Assembly: GCF_001273755.1 (NCBI RefSeq)
Contig: NZ_LGYA01000005.1
Coordinates: 62,001 to 126,000 of the forward strand
DNA: 64,000 nt
DNA from: Peribacillus butanolivorans
Lineage (GTDB): Bacteria; Bacillota; Bacilli; Bacillales; DSM-1321
Direction: 5' to 3'
Within the stretch, counting starts at the first letter, position 1; every line of letters begins with the position of its first letter. The notes below the pieces were generated by a model that saw only the letters and a program-made list of their open reading frames with translations, did no database searches and was not told the DNA's origin. Made by a program: the position numbers and the translations under genes. Shown piece after piece: positions 1-11,561 of this stretch.

Positions 1-1
1 G

Positions 2-679
2 GAGAACCATGGTTACCAGCTAAACTGGTATACAAGATCCAAAGGTTTTTTTCCTATGGAATATTCAAAACTTGGGTTGGAATACTTCACTCCAGATTAC
101 CTAGATTTCTTTTACCGGCTGCCTCAGGAAAAGAAAGATGACATTCTGCCAAAACAGGATCTGTTGTATAAAGGAATCAGCGCGAAGACAATTGCTGCGA
201 TCTTTGACAAAATGTATGAAAAGTCTATTGGAAATGCAGAACTTGCCATTGAACTTAGGGCAATGACAGAAGTTGCAGCCGTAAAGCCAACTGAAAATGG
301 CTGGACATTGAAATGTCGACAGTGGGTGGAAGAAAGCGAATTTGATGTGAACACAGAGGCGGTCGTTTTTGGTACTGGCTACAAATCAACCGTGCCGGCA
401 TTCCTTGACAGTATGGAAGACCTCATAGTCCGCGATGAGTTCGGCAGACTTGAAATTACTAAAGACTATCGAGTTGGTACGACCGTATCTACACCAAATC
501 ATCTTTTTATTCAGAATGGCGAGATACATACGCACGGCGTGGGCGCACCTGATTTAGGATTAGGGGCATTCCGGAACTCCATTATTATTAATCAATTAGC
601 AGGAAAAGAGATTTATCCATCTGAACCAAAAGGAGCTTTTCAATCATTCCGTGTAAAAGCACCAGTCATGGCCTATTAA
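2..679 (+). CDS. Siderophore amine N-hydroxylase, IucD/SidA family (5' end outside window)
   Basis: The reading frame is open from base 2, so the start lies upstream; 225 residues remain. The family is FAD/NADPH-dependent N-hydroxylases that oxidise the side-chain amine of lysine, ornithine or a diamine to make hydroxamate siderophores. The visible part starts with an IucD-like stretch (W-YTRSKGFFPMEYSKLG). Further on are VFGTGY, the usual ATGY-like motif of this family (about residues 120-125), and NGEIHTHGVGAPDLGLG near the C terminus. The next gene is an IucA/IucC synthetase 22 bp downstream, so both belong to one siderophore operon. The substrate cannot be read from the fragment; a schizokinen- or aerobactin-like product is inference. 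Confidence 0.88.
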   Translation, partial: ENHGYQLNWYTRSKGFFPMEYSKLGLEYFTPDYLDFFYRLPQEKKDDILPKQDLLYKGISAKTIAAIFDKMYEKSIGNAELAIELRAMTEVAAVKPTENGWTLKCRQWVEESEFDVNTEAVVFGTGYKSTVPAFLDSMEDLIVRDEFGRLEITKDYRVGTTVSTPNHLFIQNGEIHTHGVGAPDLGLGAFRNSIIINQLAGKEIYPSEPKGAFQSFRVKAPVMAY

Positions 680-701
680 TAGAAAGAAAGGGAGTCAATG
701 T

Positions 702-2513
702 ATGCAGTTCATAAATGAAGTGGAAAAGGCGGTTACAGAAAAAAATTGGTCGATAGTAAACCAAAACTTGCTCGCTAAAATGATTTCCGAGTATATGTAT
801 GAAGATATAATCCATCCAGCTGTCTTGAACGAAGATGTAGCAGGAAACTTATATGAGTTAAAGATAAATGAGGAAAAATCTTATCAATTTTTAGCCTTGC
901 CTCGTCTTTTTGACAGTTATGATGTACAGGCTGAATCGATTAAAGTATTTGAAGCAGAACAAACCAGACAAGCAAATGATGCCATTCAATTCATTTTGGA
1001 CCTTCAGCCGTTAATCGGGATGACTGCAGAAACAACGGGCCATTTAATCAAAGAGTTCCATCATACGTTGATTGCAGACCTGCAATTACTATCTAAACCG
1101 GAACAAAACGCGGATGATTTAGTCGAACTGGACTATGCGCTACTTGAAGGAGAAATGAGCGGTCACCCTTGGATTGCCTATAACAAGGGAAGAATTGGAT
1201 TCGGTTATGATGATTACTTGAAATTCGCTCCAGAAAATCAGGAGAAAATTCAGCTATCATGGATTGCCGTTCATAAAACAAGGGGTGCATTCAATTCCAT
1301 CCAAACGTTATCCTATAAGCAATTGATGGAAAATGAATTAGATGATGAAACCCGAAAAGTATTTGCAAACAGATTGGCAGGGAAAGGGTTAAAGGAAGAA
1401 GACTATTTTTACCTGCCAATCCATGAATGGCAATGGAAGAATGTAATCATTCAGAATTTTACCGATGATTTGGCTAAAGGTCTGATTGTAGCTTTAGGAA
1501 ACGGCCCTGATGAGTATCTTCCACAGCAATCGATTCGGACGTTTGTTAATGTTTCGAATAAGAACAAACATCACGTCAAGCTACCAATGAGCATTTTAAA
1601 TACGTTGGTCTACCGTGGATTACCAGCAGAGCGTACTGTCATTGCACCAAAAATCACAGAGTATATTAAGAACATTTACAATAATGATTCGTTCTTAAAG
1701 GAAGAATGTAAAGTAGTACTTCCTGGTGAGGTGGCCAGTTTAAATGTGGATCACCCATATTTTTCTAAGCTAAAGAATGTACCATATCAATATTTAGAGA
1801 TGCTAGGCGGTATTTGGAGAGAAAGCATATACAGTTATATGGAAGAATGCGAGAAGCCTATTACACTTGCATCCCTTTTGCATGTGGACCACGAAGGAAA
1901 GCCGTATGTGGAAAGCCTGATTGAAAAATCCGGATTAACTACGGAGGCCTGGACAGCCCAATTATTCGACGTCATTCTTTCACCATTGTTACATTTTATC
2001 TATCAGTATGGGGTTGTCTTCTCACCGCATGGCCAAAATACAATTTTAGTATTGAAGGATTATAAACCGCACCGGTTGGCAATCAAGGATTTTGTAGATG
2101 ATGTAAATATCAGTGATCAGCCGCTTCCTGAATTAAGTATGCTTCCTGATAATCTAAAAAAGGTACTAAGAAGCGAAGCTCCGGAGGGACTGGTTCAATT
2201 CATTTTCACGGGACTATTTATCTGTCATTTCCGTTACTTGTCCACACTTCTTATGAGAAGGAACCTATTGGATGAGAATGTCTTTTGGGAAGGTGTCGCT
2301 CGAGCAATCCTTACACATCAGCAAAAATTCCCACAATTGCAGGATCGTTTCGAGACATTCAATTTCTTTGCACCTAAATTAACCAAACTCTGTCTGAACA
2401 GAAACCGTATGCTTCAATACGGATATAGTGATGGCGAAGATCGTCCGCATGCATCTGAGTTTGGGTATGTAAATAATGCTCTTTACGAAAAGTTACCTGC
2501 AAACACACTTTAA
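702..2513 (+). CDS. NRPS-independent siderophore synthetase, IucA/IucC family
   Basis: 603 residues, normal for the family. These enzymes adenylate citrate or a citrate half-amide and condense it with a hydroxylated amine in the cytoplasm. Visible family blocks: GHPWIAYNKGRIGFGYDD (about 148-165), the basic HEWQWKNV block, S-RTF around 270, and SPHGQNTILVL with KDFVDDVNI in the C-terminal half, the nucleotide-binding and catalytic part. The C-terminal region matches the FhuF-like domain seen in this family. The start is the ATG at 702 preceded by AGAAAGAAAGGGAG. It is the last gene of the operon, followed by a hairpin terminator. Whether it acts first (IucA type) or second (IucC type) depends on genes outside the window. 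Confidence 0.93.
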   Translation: MQFINEVEKAVTEKNWSIVNQNLLAKMISEYMYEDIIHPAVLNEDVAGNLYELKINEEKSYQFLALPRLFDSYDVQAESIKVFEAEQTRQANDAIQFILDLQPLIGMTAETTGHLIKEFHHTLIADLQLLSKPEQNADDLVELDYALLEGEMSGHPWIAYNKGRIGFGYDDYLKFAPENQEKIQLSWIAVHKTRGAFNSIQTLSYKQLMENELDDETRKVFANRLAGKGLKEEDYFYLPIHEWQWKNVIIQNFTDDLAKGLIVALGNGPDEYLPQQSIRTFVNVSNKNKHHVKLPMSILNTLVYRGLPAERTVIAPKITEYIKNIYNNDSFLKEECKVVLPGEVASLNVDHPYFSKLKNVPYQYLEMLGGIWRESIYSYMEECEKPITLASLLHVDHEGKPYVESLIEKSGLTTEAWTAQLFDVILSPLLHFIYQYGVVFSPHGQNTILVLKDYKPHRLAIKDFVDDVNISDQPLPELSMLPDNLKKVLRSEAPEGLVQFIFTGLFICHFRYLSTLLMRRNLLDENVFWEGVARAILTHQQKFPQLQDRFETFNFFAPKLTKLCLNRNRMLQYGYSDGEDRPHASEFGYVNNALYEKLPANTL

Positions 2514-2522
2514 ATGTAAAGT

Positions 2523-2549
2523 TGGCTCAGATATTTGAGCCAGCTTTTT
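2523..2549 (+). terminator. Rho-independent terminator of the siderophore operon
   Basis: Perfect 7-bp stem TGGCTCA/TGAGCCA with a 6-nt loop, followed by a T-rich run, 10 bp after the synthetase stop. Confidence 0.85.
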
Positions 2550-2716
2550 CGAATTTTTTGTTTTCATAACTAGAGATGTGAAAGGAACCTTTATGTTCAT
2601 TATTCATCAAATGTATACCTAAGAAAGGATTGTGTTATGCTTTTTGGTTCAAATTACCTAATGAATATCTGTGGAATAGGACTTGCCGTCCATATGAATT
2701 GGTGATAAGCTAAATA

Positions 2717-2730
2717 TGTAAACGGTTACA
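2717..2730 (+). promoter_or_regulatory. LacI-family/CcpA operator (cre-type) upstream of rbsR
   Basis: TGTAAACGGTTACA fits the cre consensus TGWNANCGNTNWCA at every position. It is a near-palindrome around the central CG typical of LacI-family operators. It lies 24 bp ahead of the rbsR start, so it may serve CcpA, RbsR itself, or both. The sequence does not tell which. Confidence 0.75.
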
Positions 2731-2753
2731 CATAATATATTGAGGTGGATATA

Positions 2754-3740
2754 TTGGCAACTATTCGGGATGTTGCAAAGGAAGCGGGAGTTTCCGTGGC
2801 AACGGTTTCAAGAGTGATGAATGGCAGCGGATATGCACATGAAGACACAAAGAAAGTGGTCATGGCAGCTGTTGAAAAGTTAAATTATAAACCGAATGAA
2901 GTGGCAAGATCCCTCTATAAACGTAAATCTAAATTGATTGGCTTGATTTTACCTGACATTACTAATCCCTTCTTTCCAGAAATGGCAAGGGGCGTTGAGG
3001 ACTATCTGCAGAAATTTGGATATCGATTAATATTTGGGAATAGCGATGAAAAGCGAGATAAGGAAATAGAATATATTGACACCTTTCTACAGAATAATGT
3101 AGTGGGCATGATTGCATCAACAAGTGAAGAGACAAATGAAAATTTTGATAATCTAGAAATTCCTGTTGTCCTTCTTGATCGTACAGCAGAGGAGTTACCA
3201 GCCGTCTATTCGGATCAAAAAACAGGCGGTAAATTGGCAGCTCGTGTATTGCTCGATCGAGGTAGCACAAACATCGTCCTTATCAGGGGACCAGTCGAAA
3301 TAAAGCCTGTTTATGAACGGTACATTGCAGCATTGGAAGAATTGGAGCAAGCGGAAGTGAATGTCCAAGTCATGGATTCATCTCTTACCCTTCAAGGTGG
3401 ACAAATTTGTGCGAGACAGTTGTTTGAGCAGTATCCGGAGACAGATGGAATCATTGCCTGTAATGATATTGTTGCAGCAGCCGCCCTACAAGAAATCTTG
3501 AAAAGGGGAATAAGAATCCCTGAAGATATTCAATTGATAGGTTACGATGATATCGCATTCACAGCGTTATTACATCCTCCGCTATCGACAATTCGCCAGC
3601 CCGCCTATGAGATGGGGGCACAAGCAGCAAAACTGTTAATTAAAAAGATCAATCAGGAAAAGATAGAAGAAACGCACAAAAAGCTTCCAGTTTCTTTTGT
3701 GGAAAGACAAACAACGAGAAGGAAGGCGGAGAAGCCATGA
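2754..3740 (+). CDS. rbsR: Ribose operon repressor RbsR (LacI family)
   Basis: 328 residues. N-terminal LacI helix-turn-helix (ATIRDVAKEAGVSVATVSRVM) followed by a periplasmic-binding-protein-like effector domain (LIGLILPDITNPFF from about 60, C-terminal YDDIAFTALLHPPLSTIRQP). I place the start at TTG 2754 because GAGGTGG lies 5 bp upstream and the protein then begins MATIRDV like other RbsR. A GTG at 2745 would lie inside that ribosome site. It is the first gene of rbsRKDACB and overlaps rbsK by 4 bp (ATGA). It probably represses its own operon through the operator at 2717 and releases it with ribose; that is family knowledge. Confidence 0.93.
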   Translation: MATIRDVAKEAGVSVATVSRVMNGSGYAHEDTKKVVMAAVEKLNYKPNEVARSLYKRKSKLIGLILPDITNPFFPEMARGVEDYLQKFGYRLIFGNSDEKRDKEIEYIDTFLQNNVVGMIASTSEETNENFDNLEIPVVLLDRTAEELPAVYSDQKTGGKLAARVLLDRGSTNIVLIRGPVEIKPVYERYIAALEELEQAEVNVQVMDSSLTLQGGQICARQLFEQYPETDGIIACNDIVAAAALQEILKRGIRIPEDIQLIGYDDIAFTALLHPPLSTIRQPAYEMGAQAAKLLIKKINQEKIEETHKKLPVSFVERQTTRRKAEKP

Positions 3741-4621
3741 TAAAAATTGCAGTAGTAGGAAGTTCTTCAATGGACTTAGTGGTAACATCAGCTAAGCGTC
3801 CTATAGCAGGGGAAACAGTTCTAGGAGATTCTTTTATAACAGTTCCTGGAGGAAAAGGGGCCAATCAGGCCGTGGCCGCAGCTCGTCTTGGTGCGGAAGT
3901 AACAATGATTGGATGTGTAGGAGATGATTTTTATGGAGAGATCATCTTAGAAAACCTGAAAAAAAATCAGGTAAACACGAAGTATGTGGAACCGGTTACA
4001 GGTGCTATGTCAGGTACAGCTCACATTACCCTTTCAGAAGGTGATAACAGCATTATTGTCGTTAAAGGAGCAAATGATTCCATCACTCCTGAATATGTAC
4101 AAAAAGCGAAAAAAATCATCGAGGAATCAGATATCGTCATGGTTCAGCAGGAGATACCAGAGGAAACTGTTTTATACCTTGCTGAATTATGTGAAAAACT
4201 CCAAAAGAGATTACTTTTAAACCCAGCACCTGCACGTAAGATAAGCGAGGCTGTTATTCAACAGTCATCATTCATTACACCGAATGAACATGAATTCGAA
4301 ATACTATTCGGTGGAAGAGACCGGACGGAAGTTTTAACAGAGTATCCAAATAAATTATTTATTACAGAAGGTAAAAATGGCGTCCGTTATTTTGACGGGC
4401 ATGAAGAGAAGGTTGTCCCAAGCTTTGTGGTTGAAGCAGTCGATACAACAGGTGCAGGGGATACATTTAATGCTGCACTCGCGGTTGCTGTTGCAGAAGG
4501 AAAAAGTTTTGACGACTGTCTGTTATTCGCAAACCGGGCTGCCTCTATTTCTGTTACGAAGTTAGGAGCTCAAGGAGGTATGCCGACAAGGGAAGAAGTC
4601 GAAAGGAGCTTTGAAGAATGA
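3737..4621 (+). CDS. rbsK: Ribokinase
   Basis: 294 residues, PfkB sugar kinase fold. It phosphorylates D-ribose to ribose 5-phosphate with ATP in the cytoplasm. Both PfkB signatures are visible: [15 protein letters not shown] near residue 38, and [20 protein letters not shown] near 237 with the catalytic Asp in GAGD. The start overlaps the rbsR stop (ATGA) and the end overlaps rbsD the same way, so rbsR, rbsK and rbsD are translationally coupled. Confidence 0.97.
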   Translation: MIKIAVVGSSSMDLVVTSAKRPIAGETVLGDSFITVPGGKGANQAVAAARLGAEVTMIGCVGDDFYGEIILENLKKNQVNTKYVEPVTGAMSGTAHITLSEGDNSIIVVKGANDSITPEYVQKAKKIIEESDIVMVQQEIPEETVLYLAELCEKLQKRLLLNPAPARKISEAVIQQSSFITPNEHEFEILFGGRDRTEVLTEYPNKLFITEGKNGVRYFDGHEEKVVPSFVVEAVDTTGAGDTFNAALAVAVAEGKSFDDCLLFANRAASISVTKLGAQGGMPTREEVERSFEE

Positions 4622-5010
4622 AACGTCATGGAATCATCAATAGTTCAATAGCCAAAGTTCTTGTTGACCTTGGGCATACGGATTATATTGTCATAGGTGA
4701 TTGCGGCCTCCCGGTACCTTCAGGAGTGCTTAAAATAGATCTAGCCTTAATACCTGGAACGCCTTCATTTCAAGATGTTGTTCGTGCCGTTCATGAAGAT
4801 ATGGTAGTCGAAAAAGTGATTGCCGCCACTGAGGTGAAGGAGAAGAATTCAAAGCAGCATCAATATATGGAACAGCAATTCGGAAATGCGATTGAATATG
4901 TTTCCCATGAGGATTTTAAAAGGCTGACAAGTAAAGCAAAGGCAGTAATCCGTACAGGAGAAACGACGCCGTATTCAAACTGCATTTTGCAGTCTGGAGT
5001 ATTTTTTTAA
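4618..5010 (+). CDS. rbsD: D-ribose pyranase
   Basis: 130 residues, the usual size. RbsD interconverts the beta-pyranose and beta-furanose forms of ribose so that ribokinase receives its substrate. Recognisable features are the start [15 protein letters not shown], the catalytic-His region [17 protein letters not shown], and the C-terminal [18 protein letters not shown] typical of RbsD. It overlaps rbsK by 4 bp and is 18 bp from the rbsA start. Confidence 0.97.
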   Translation: MKRHGIINSSIAKVLVDLGHTDYIVIGDCGLPVPSGVLKIDLALIPGTPSFQDVVRAVHEDMVVEKVIAATEVKEKNSKQHQYMEQQFGNAIEYVSHEDFKRLTSKAKAVIRTGETTPYSNCILQSGVFF

Positions 5011-5028
5011 ATAAAAGAGGTGAAGAGC

Positions 5029-6510
5029 ATGCAAATTGAAATGAAAAATATTTATAAAGCATTTGGTCAAAACAAGGTATTGGAAGGCGTTCAGTTTTCT
5101 TTAGAGGCTGGAGAAGTCCACGCACTTATGGGAGAAAATGGAGCCGGAAAATCGACCTTGATGAACATTTTGACCGGGCTGCATAAGCATGATCAAGGGA
5201 CTATTGAAATTAATGGTAAAGAAACCTCATTTAAGGATTCAAAGGAAGCGGAAGAAGCGGGAATGGCCTTTATCCGTCAGGAATTGAATATTTGGCCGGA
5301 AATGACGGTGTTAGAGAATTTATTTATCGGCAGGGAAATGGTAAATGCCTTCGGTGTCCTAAGAAATAAACAAATGAAAGCGCGGGCAAATGAGATCTTT
5401 AAAATGCTTAATATTTCCCTTCCTTTTGATAAGGAAGCAGGGCTTTGTTCCGTTGGAGAACAGCAGATGATTGAAATTGCTAAAGCGCTTATGACGGATG
5501 CCGAAGTCATCATCATGGATGAACCAACCGCGGCCTTAACTGATAGAGAAATCGAGAAGCTCTTTGAAGTGATGAAGGGCCTTACCAAAAAAGGCGTGTC
5601 TCTTGTTTACATCTCTCACCGAATGGAAGAAATCTTTGCCATTTGCGACAGAATCACCGTGATGCGTGATGGAAAAACTGTCGATACGAAAAGAATTAAA
5701 GATACAACTTTCGATGAAGTTGTTCAAAAGATGGTTGGCCGGGAGCTAGAGGATCGTTTCCCTCATCGTGAAGCCCATCTAGGTGAAGTAGTCCTTGATG
5801 TAAAAGGACTAACTAAAAAGGGGCTTTTTGAAGATATCCATTTCGCTGTCCGAAAAGGTGAGATTGTGGGCGTGGCCGGATTAATGGGAGCCGGTAGAAC
5901 AGAAATAATGCGTGCCCTTTTCGGGGTTGATCAAATAGACAGCGGTGAGATTACTGTTGAAGGTAAGAAAGTTTCCATACGAAAACCAACGGATGCAGTT
6001 CGCTACGGTTTAGCTTTCATCACGGAAAACCGTAAAGAAGAGGGCTTGATCCTGGACTTTTCAGTACGGGAAAATATCGGCCTGCCGAATTTAAAAAGCT
6101 TTGCTCCTAGTGGACTCGTAAAAACGGAAGATGAGAAAAAATTTGCAGAGATGATGATCAAGCGACTTCACGTGAAAACATCCTCTACAGAAACGATCAT
6201 CGGTAATTTATCCGGTGGGAATCAGCAAAAGGTGGTTATTGCCAAATGGATTGGCACTTCGCCTAAAGTATTGATTATGGATGAGCCGACCAGGGGAATT
6301 GATGTTGGAGCTAAACGTGAAATTTATGAATTGATGAATGAATTAACAGAGCGCGGTATCGCCATTATTATGGTTTCGTCAGAGCTCCCTGAAATCGTTG
6401 GGATGAGTGATCGAATCCTTGTTGTTCATGAAGGTAAAATTGCCGGGGAACTGAAAAAGCAGGAAGTAACACAAGAAAAAATTATGGCATTGGCGACAGG
6501 AGGGAACTAG
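5029..6510 (+). CDS. rbsA: Ribose ABC transporter ATP-binding protein RbsA (double ATPase)
   Basis: 493 residues with two ABC ATPase domains, as in carbohydrate importers of the CUT2 class. First domain: Walker [10 protein letters not shown], signature-like SVGEQQ, Walker [12 protein letters not shown]. Second domain: Walker A-like GLMGAGRTE (degenerate, as usual in this family), signature LSGGNQQK, Walker [15 protein letters not shown]. It powers ribose import with RbsC and RbsB. The start is ATG 5029, with AGAGGTG 6 bp upstream; the GTG at 5020 lies inside that site. One base separates its stop from the rbsC start. Confidence 0.96.
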   Translation: MQIEMKNIYKAFGQNKVLEGVQFSLEAGEVHALMGENGAGKSTLMNILTGLHKHDQGTIEINGKETSFKDSKEAEEAGMAFIRQELNIWPEMTVLENLFIGREMVNAFGVLRNKQMKARANEIFKMLNISLPFDKEAGLCSVGEQQMIEIAKALMTDAEVIIMDEPTAALTDREIEKLFEVMKGLTKKGVSLVYISHRMEEIFAICDRITVMRDGKTVDTKRIKDTTFDEVVQKMVGRELEDRFPHREAHLGEVVLDVKGLTKKGLFEDIHFAVRKGEIVGVAGLMGAGRTEIMRALFGVDQIDSGEITVEGKKVSIRKPTDAVRYGLAFITENRKEEGLILDFSVRENIGLPNLKSFAPSGLVKTEDEKKFAEMMIKRLHVKTSSTETIIGNLSGGNQQKVVIAKWIGTSPKVLIMDEPTRGIDVGAKREIYELMNELTERGIAIIMVSSELPEIVGMSDRILVVHEGKIAGELKKQEVTQEKIMALATGGN

Positions 6511-6511
6511 G

Positions 6512-7456
6512 ATGAAACTTGAGGCTACAGGGAAAAGCGGGATTTGGCAGAAATTTGGTCCGTTACTCGCCTTGATTTTATTATTTATCGTAATAACTGT
6601 TTTAAATCCATCATTCATGGAACCAAATAATATTTTGAATTTATTGCGTCAAACCTCTATTAATGCGCTTATTGCATTTGGGATGACCTTTATCATTTTA
6701 ACAGGTGGAATAGATTTGTCCGTTGGTTCCATACTGGCTCTATCCAGCGCACTTATGGCTGGAATGATGGTCTCAGGATTAGATCCAATTTTAGCAATAT
6801 TAGTAGGAGTTCTACTGGGTACACTAATGGGTGTAATTAATGGAATTCTTGTTTCAAAAGGGAAAATGGCACCTTTCATTGTGACGCTGGCTACGATGAC
6901 AATTTTCCGTGGATTAACGCTCGTCTATACAGATGGAAAGCCAATTACAGGAATTGGTGATTCAGAACTGTTCCAAATGCTTGGGAGAGGATACTTCCTT
7001 GGGCTGCCGGTTCCAGCGGTTGTGATGATTATTGCTTTCTTTATTCTATGGTTCCTACTTCATAAAACATCATTTGGCCGTAAAACGTATGCAATTGGTG
7101 GAAATGAAAAGGCTTCCCGTATATCTGGGATTAAAGTAGATCGAGTAAAAGTAGCCATTTACGGGCTGGCAGGTACTATGGCAGCGATTGCTGGTGCCAT
7201 TTTAACATCCCGTTTGAATTCGGCACAACCAACAGCTGGTCAATCCTATGAAATGGATGCCATTGCTGCGGTAGTGCTTGGCGGAACAAGCCTTTCAGGC
7301 GGTAAAGGCAGGTTGTTCGGTACACTAGTCGGTGTTCTGATTATCGGTACTTTGAATAATGGTATGAATTTACTAGGTGTATCTTCTTTTTACCAACAAG
7401 TGGTAAAAGGTGCAGTTATATTAGTTGCGGTTTTACTTGACCGTAAAAAATCATAA
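6512..7456 (+). CDS. rbsC: Ribose ABC transporter permease RbsC
   Basis: 314 residues, strongly hydrophobic with 8-10 predicted membrane spans, of the BPD_transp_2 permease family. Characteristic blocks are NALIAFGMTFIILTGGIDLSVGS in the first third and the cytoplasmic EAA-like AIGGNEKASRISGI(KVDRVK), which contacts RbsA. An AGGAGGGA site overlaps the end of rbsA and sits just ahead of ATG 6512. The order A-C-B matches classical ribose operons. Confidence 0.96.
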   Translation: MKLEATGKSGIWQKFGPLLALILLFIVITVLNPSFMEPNNILNLLRQTSINALIAFGMTFIILTGGIDLSVGSILALSSALMAGMMVSGLDPILAILVGVLLGTLMGVINGILVSKGKMAPFIVTLATMTIFRGLTLVYTDGKPITGIGDSELFQMLGRGYFLGLPVPAVVMIIAFFILWFLLHKTSFGRKTYAIGGNEKASRISGIKVDRVKVAIYGLAGTMAAIAGAILTSRLNSAQPTAGQSYEMDAIAAVVLGGTSLSGGKGRLFGTLVGVLIIGTLNNGMNLLGVSSFYQQVVKGAVILVAVLLDRKKS

Positions 7457-7471
7457 GTTGAGGTGTAATCA

Positions 7472-8392
7472 ATGAAAAAAATAGTATCGTTGTTCATGAT
7501 TCTTTCTTTAATGGTGTTAGCTGCCTGTTCAATGGATTCGGGTCAAAAAGATGATAAAAAAGAAACCAAAGACTCTATGGAAGACGTGAAAGTCGGAGTC
7601 AGTATTTCAACGTTAAACAATCCATTCTTCGTTTCTTTAAAAGATGGTATTGAAAAAGAAGCAAAAGAAAAGGGCATGAAAGTTACAGTTGTTGATGCAC
7701 AGGACGATACAGCTAAACAAATTAGTGGGATTGAAGATTTAATTCTTCAAAAAGTAGATATCCTTCTTGTTAATCCAACAGACTCAAGCGCAATTTCTTC
7801 AGCTGTTCAATCAGCAAACGAAGCGGGTATTCCTGTTATTACAATTGATCGTTCTTCTGAAGAAGGGGATATCGAAACATTCATCGCTTCCGATAACGTG
7901 GCTGGTGGAGAATTAGCTGCAGAATACCTAGTTAAAGAGCTTGGCGAAAACGCAAAAGTAGTGGAGCTAGAAGGGGTTTCAGGTGCATCTGCAACTCGGG
8001 AACGTGGGAAAGGGTTCCACAATATTGCTGACAAGCAATTAGAAGTGCTGACAAGTCAAACGGCAGAATTTGACCGTACAAAAGGTCTTAACGTTATGGA
8101 AAATATCCTACAAGGTAAAAAGGACATTCAAGGGGTATTCGCTCATAATGACGAAATGGCTCTAGGAGCTATTGAAGCAATCAAAGCAGCTGGTAAAGAC
8201 ATCATTGTTGTTGGCTTTGATGGAAACGATGATGCTTTAAAGGCTGTTGAAAACGGTGAGCTAAAAGCGACGATCGCTCAGCAACCGGCTCTTATCGGTA
8301 AAGAAGCGGTTAATGCCTCCGAAAAAGTCTTAAAAGGTGAAAAGGTAGACGAAACCATATCTGTTCCATTGAAATTAGTTACTAAAGAATAA
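7472..8392 (+). CDS. rbsB: Ribose-binding lipoprotein RbsB
   Basis: 306 residues. Signal peptide with lipobox VLAAC (Cys about residue 19), so the protein should be lipid-anchored outside the membrane. It is a periplasmic-binding-protein type 1 fold: VGVSISTLNNPFFVSLKDGIEKEA near the mature start, DSSAISSAVQSANEAGIPVITIDR and AHNDEMALGAIEAIKAAG are typical ribose-binding-protein blocks. It delivers ribose to RbsAC. It is the last gene of the operon, preceded by GAGGTG and followed by a terminator. Confidence 0.96.
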   Translation: MKKIVSLFMILSLMVLAACSMDSGQKDDKKETKDSMEDVKVGVSISTLNNPFFVSLKDGIEKEAKEKGMKVTVVDAQDDTAKQISGIEDLILQKVDILLVNPTDSSAISSAVQSANEAGIPVITIDRSSEEGDIETFIASDNVAGGELAAEYLVKELGENAKVVELEGVSGASATRERGKGFHNIADKQLEVLTSQTAEFDRTKGLNVMENILQGKKDIQGVFAHNDEMALGAIEAIKAAGKDIIVVGFDGNDDALKAVENGELKATIAQQPALIGKEAVNASEKVLKGEKVDETISVPLKLVTKE

Positions 8393-8403
8393 CAGTTTTA
8401 GTG

Positions 8404-8434
8404 AGAGTGTCGGAATTTTTCCGGCACTCTTTTT
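8404..8434 (+). terminator. Terminator of the rbs operon
   Basis: AGAGTGTCGG pairs with CCGGCACTCT (one G-U pair) across a short AT loop, followed by TTTTT, 12 bp after rbsB. Confidence 0.88.
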
Positions 8435-8692
8435 GTAGATCAATGATTCAACAACCAAGTTAGTTTGATGCTAATGTGGCGGCTAACCATACAAAGTTCA
8501 TATTAATCAGTTGTAACCTCTTAAATCATGCTACAGGTGAATATATTGAACGGTTATAATTTAACGTTCACTACTATTAGGATGTGAACTTTTTACGTTT
8601 AGGGACTTAAGTAGTGGAAAGAGGATTTTAAGGTTATTCAGCACGGATTGAAATGAACGATTACCTGCAGAAGATGTAATTACTCTTGTACA
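8435..8692. other. Intergenic region without recognised gene
   Basis: About 260 bp between two converging transcription units. I see no open frame with a ribosome site and no RNA family I recognise. Confidence 0.5.
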
Positions 8693-8722
8693 AAAAATAA
8701 GGCGGCCCATGTTGGGACCGCC
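8693..8722 (-). terminator. Terminator of gdhA
   Basis: GGCGGTCCC pairs with GGGCCGCC (read on the minus strand; one G-U pair) across a short loop and is followed on that strand by a T-rich run. It lies 21 bp beyond the gdhA stop. Confidence 0.85.
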
Positions 8723-8742
8723 TCCTGAAATTTAACTTATTA

Positions 8743-10286
<1,544 letters not shown>

Positions 10287-11189
10287 TTGGAATTAAGACA
10301 AATCGAATATTTCATTGAAGTGGCAAAGCGGGAACATATGACGGAAGCAGCAGTGGCTTTGCATGTTGCCCAGTCTGCAGTTAGCCGTCAAATTTATAAC
10401 TTAGAAGAAGAATTAGGTGTGCCTTTATTTATCCGCGAAGGCCGGAAGATTAAGCTGACGCCTATAGGACATACATTTCTAGCGAATATGGAACAAGCTA
10501 TGGATATCATTGATCGTTCAAAGCGTGAGCTGGCTGAGAGCTTAAATCCGGAAAAAGGAACAATTCGTATTGGCTTTCCAAGTAGTTTAGCTTCCTATAT
10601 ATTGCCAAAGGTTATTTCTGATTTCAGAGAGATTTACCCGGAAGCGAAGTTCACCTTGAAACAAGGTTCATATCGCTACCTGATCGATTCTGTTATAAAA
10701 GGAAATATTAATATGGCCTTAATTGGACCTCTACCGATGAACGAAAAGAAAATTCACGGAGAAACTCTATTTATTGAGAACTTAGTTGCTCTTTTGTCAG
10801 AAAGCCATCCTTTGGCCTTGAAGAAGTCATTAAGCTTAAATGAACTTCAAGGAAATCCGTTCATCGTATATCCTAAGGGGTATGTTTTACGTGATATTGT
10901 TATGAAGGCGTGTAAACTGCACGGTTTCGAGCCAGAAGTTGCATTTGAAGGAAAAGATACTGATGCTATAAAAGGTCTAGTGGCAGCAGGACTTGGCGTA
11001 ACCTTAATACCAGAAATCTCTCTGATTGACAGCTTGCCTCGTTTTACAGTTAGACTGCCGTTGGATGAACCATCCGTAACTAGGGCTGTAGGTGTTATTA
11101 TTCCAACTGAAAGGGAGTTAATGCCAACAGAGAAACTATTTTATCAATTCCTGAGAGACACCTTTGCAACTTTGGAAGGTTTTCAATAG
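10287..11189 (+). CDS. LysR-family regulator, GltC-like
   Basis: 300 residues, the same length as B. subtilis GltC, which it resembles throughout. N-terminal winged helix MELRQIEYFIEVAKREHMTEAA, HVAQSAVSRQIYNLEEELG and GRKIKLTPIG, then the effector domain with GTIRIGFPSSLASYILP and DTDAIKGLVAAGLGVTLIPE. GltC activates glutamate synthase genes and senses 2-oxoglutarate and glutamate (B. subtilis knowledge). Here the divergent neighbour is gdhA, not gltAB, so glutamate dehydrogenase is the likely target. The start is TTG with AGGAG upstream. A hairpin terminator follows. Confidence 0.9.
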   Translation: MELRQIEYFIEVAKREHMTEAAVALHVAQSAVSRQIYNLEEELGVPLFIREGRKIKLTPIGHTFLANMEQAMDIIDRSKRELAESLNPEKGTIRIGFPSSLASYILPKVISDFREIYPEAKFTLKQGSYRYLIDSVIKGNINMALIGPLPMNEKKIHGETLFIENLVALLSESHPLALKKSLSLNELQGNPFIVYPKGYVLRDIVMKACKLHGFEPEVAFEGKDTDAIKGLVAAGLGVTLIPEISLIDSLPRFTVRLPLDEPSVTRAVGVIIPTERELMPTEKLFYQFLRDTFATLEGFQ

Positions 11190-11265
11190 AAGAAAAGTTA
11201 AAAGCTAGGCGTATGGGAATTTTAAATAGCTTTATGAAAGATCTACATTTAAACCATATCCTAGA

Positions 11266-11297
11266 AGAGAATCCAATTTAATTGGGTTCTCTTTCTT
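11266..11297 (+). terminator. Terminator of the LysR regulator gene
   Basis: AGAGAA-CCAATT pairs with AATTGG-TTCTCT (one mismatched position) and is followed by TTTCTTT. Confidence 0.8.
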
Positions 11298-11464
11298 TAT
11301 TAAAAGAGATGTAAATACTGGAAACCTATATCGAAATAATGTACTGACTATTCAGGTTGAAAAGCAGATACTTTAGAGTTTTTAATAATAAAAGGATTAA
11401 TTTATTTTAAAATAATACAATATTAGATTTAATTGTATATAAAAGTAATATATACTCCATTTTT

Positions 11465-11504
11465 GTAAGCGTTTTTATTTTACTAGAATAAAAATACTGC
11501 TTAC
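11465..11504. other. Imperfect inverted repeat upstream of a small ORF
   Basis: GTAAGC (11465-11470) pairs with GCTTAC (11499-11504), and TTTTTATT (11472-11479) with AATAAAAA (11487-11494). The two helices are separated by a 1/4-nt asymmetric bulge. It sits 57 bp before the start of the small gene below and could be an operator or a leader hairpin. The bases between 11298 and 11464 are AT-rich with nothing I recognise. Confidence 0.5.
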
Positions 11505-11561
11505 ATTATCAGAAAATTCATGTTATTATACGAACAGACATTATCGGAGGCGGAGAATTAG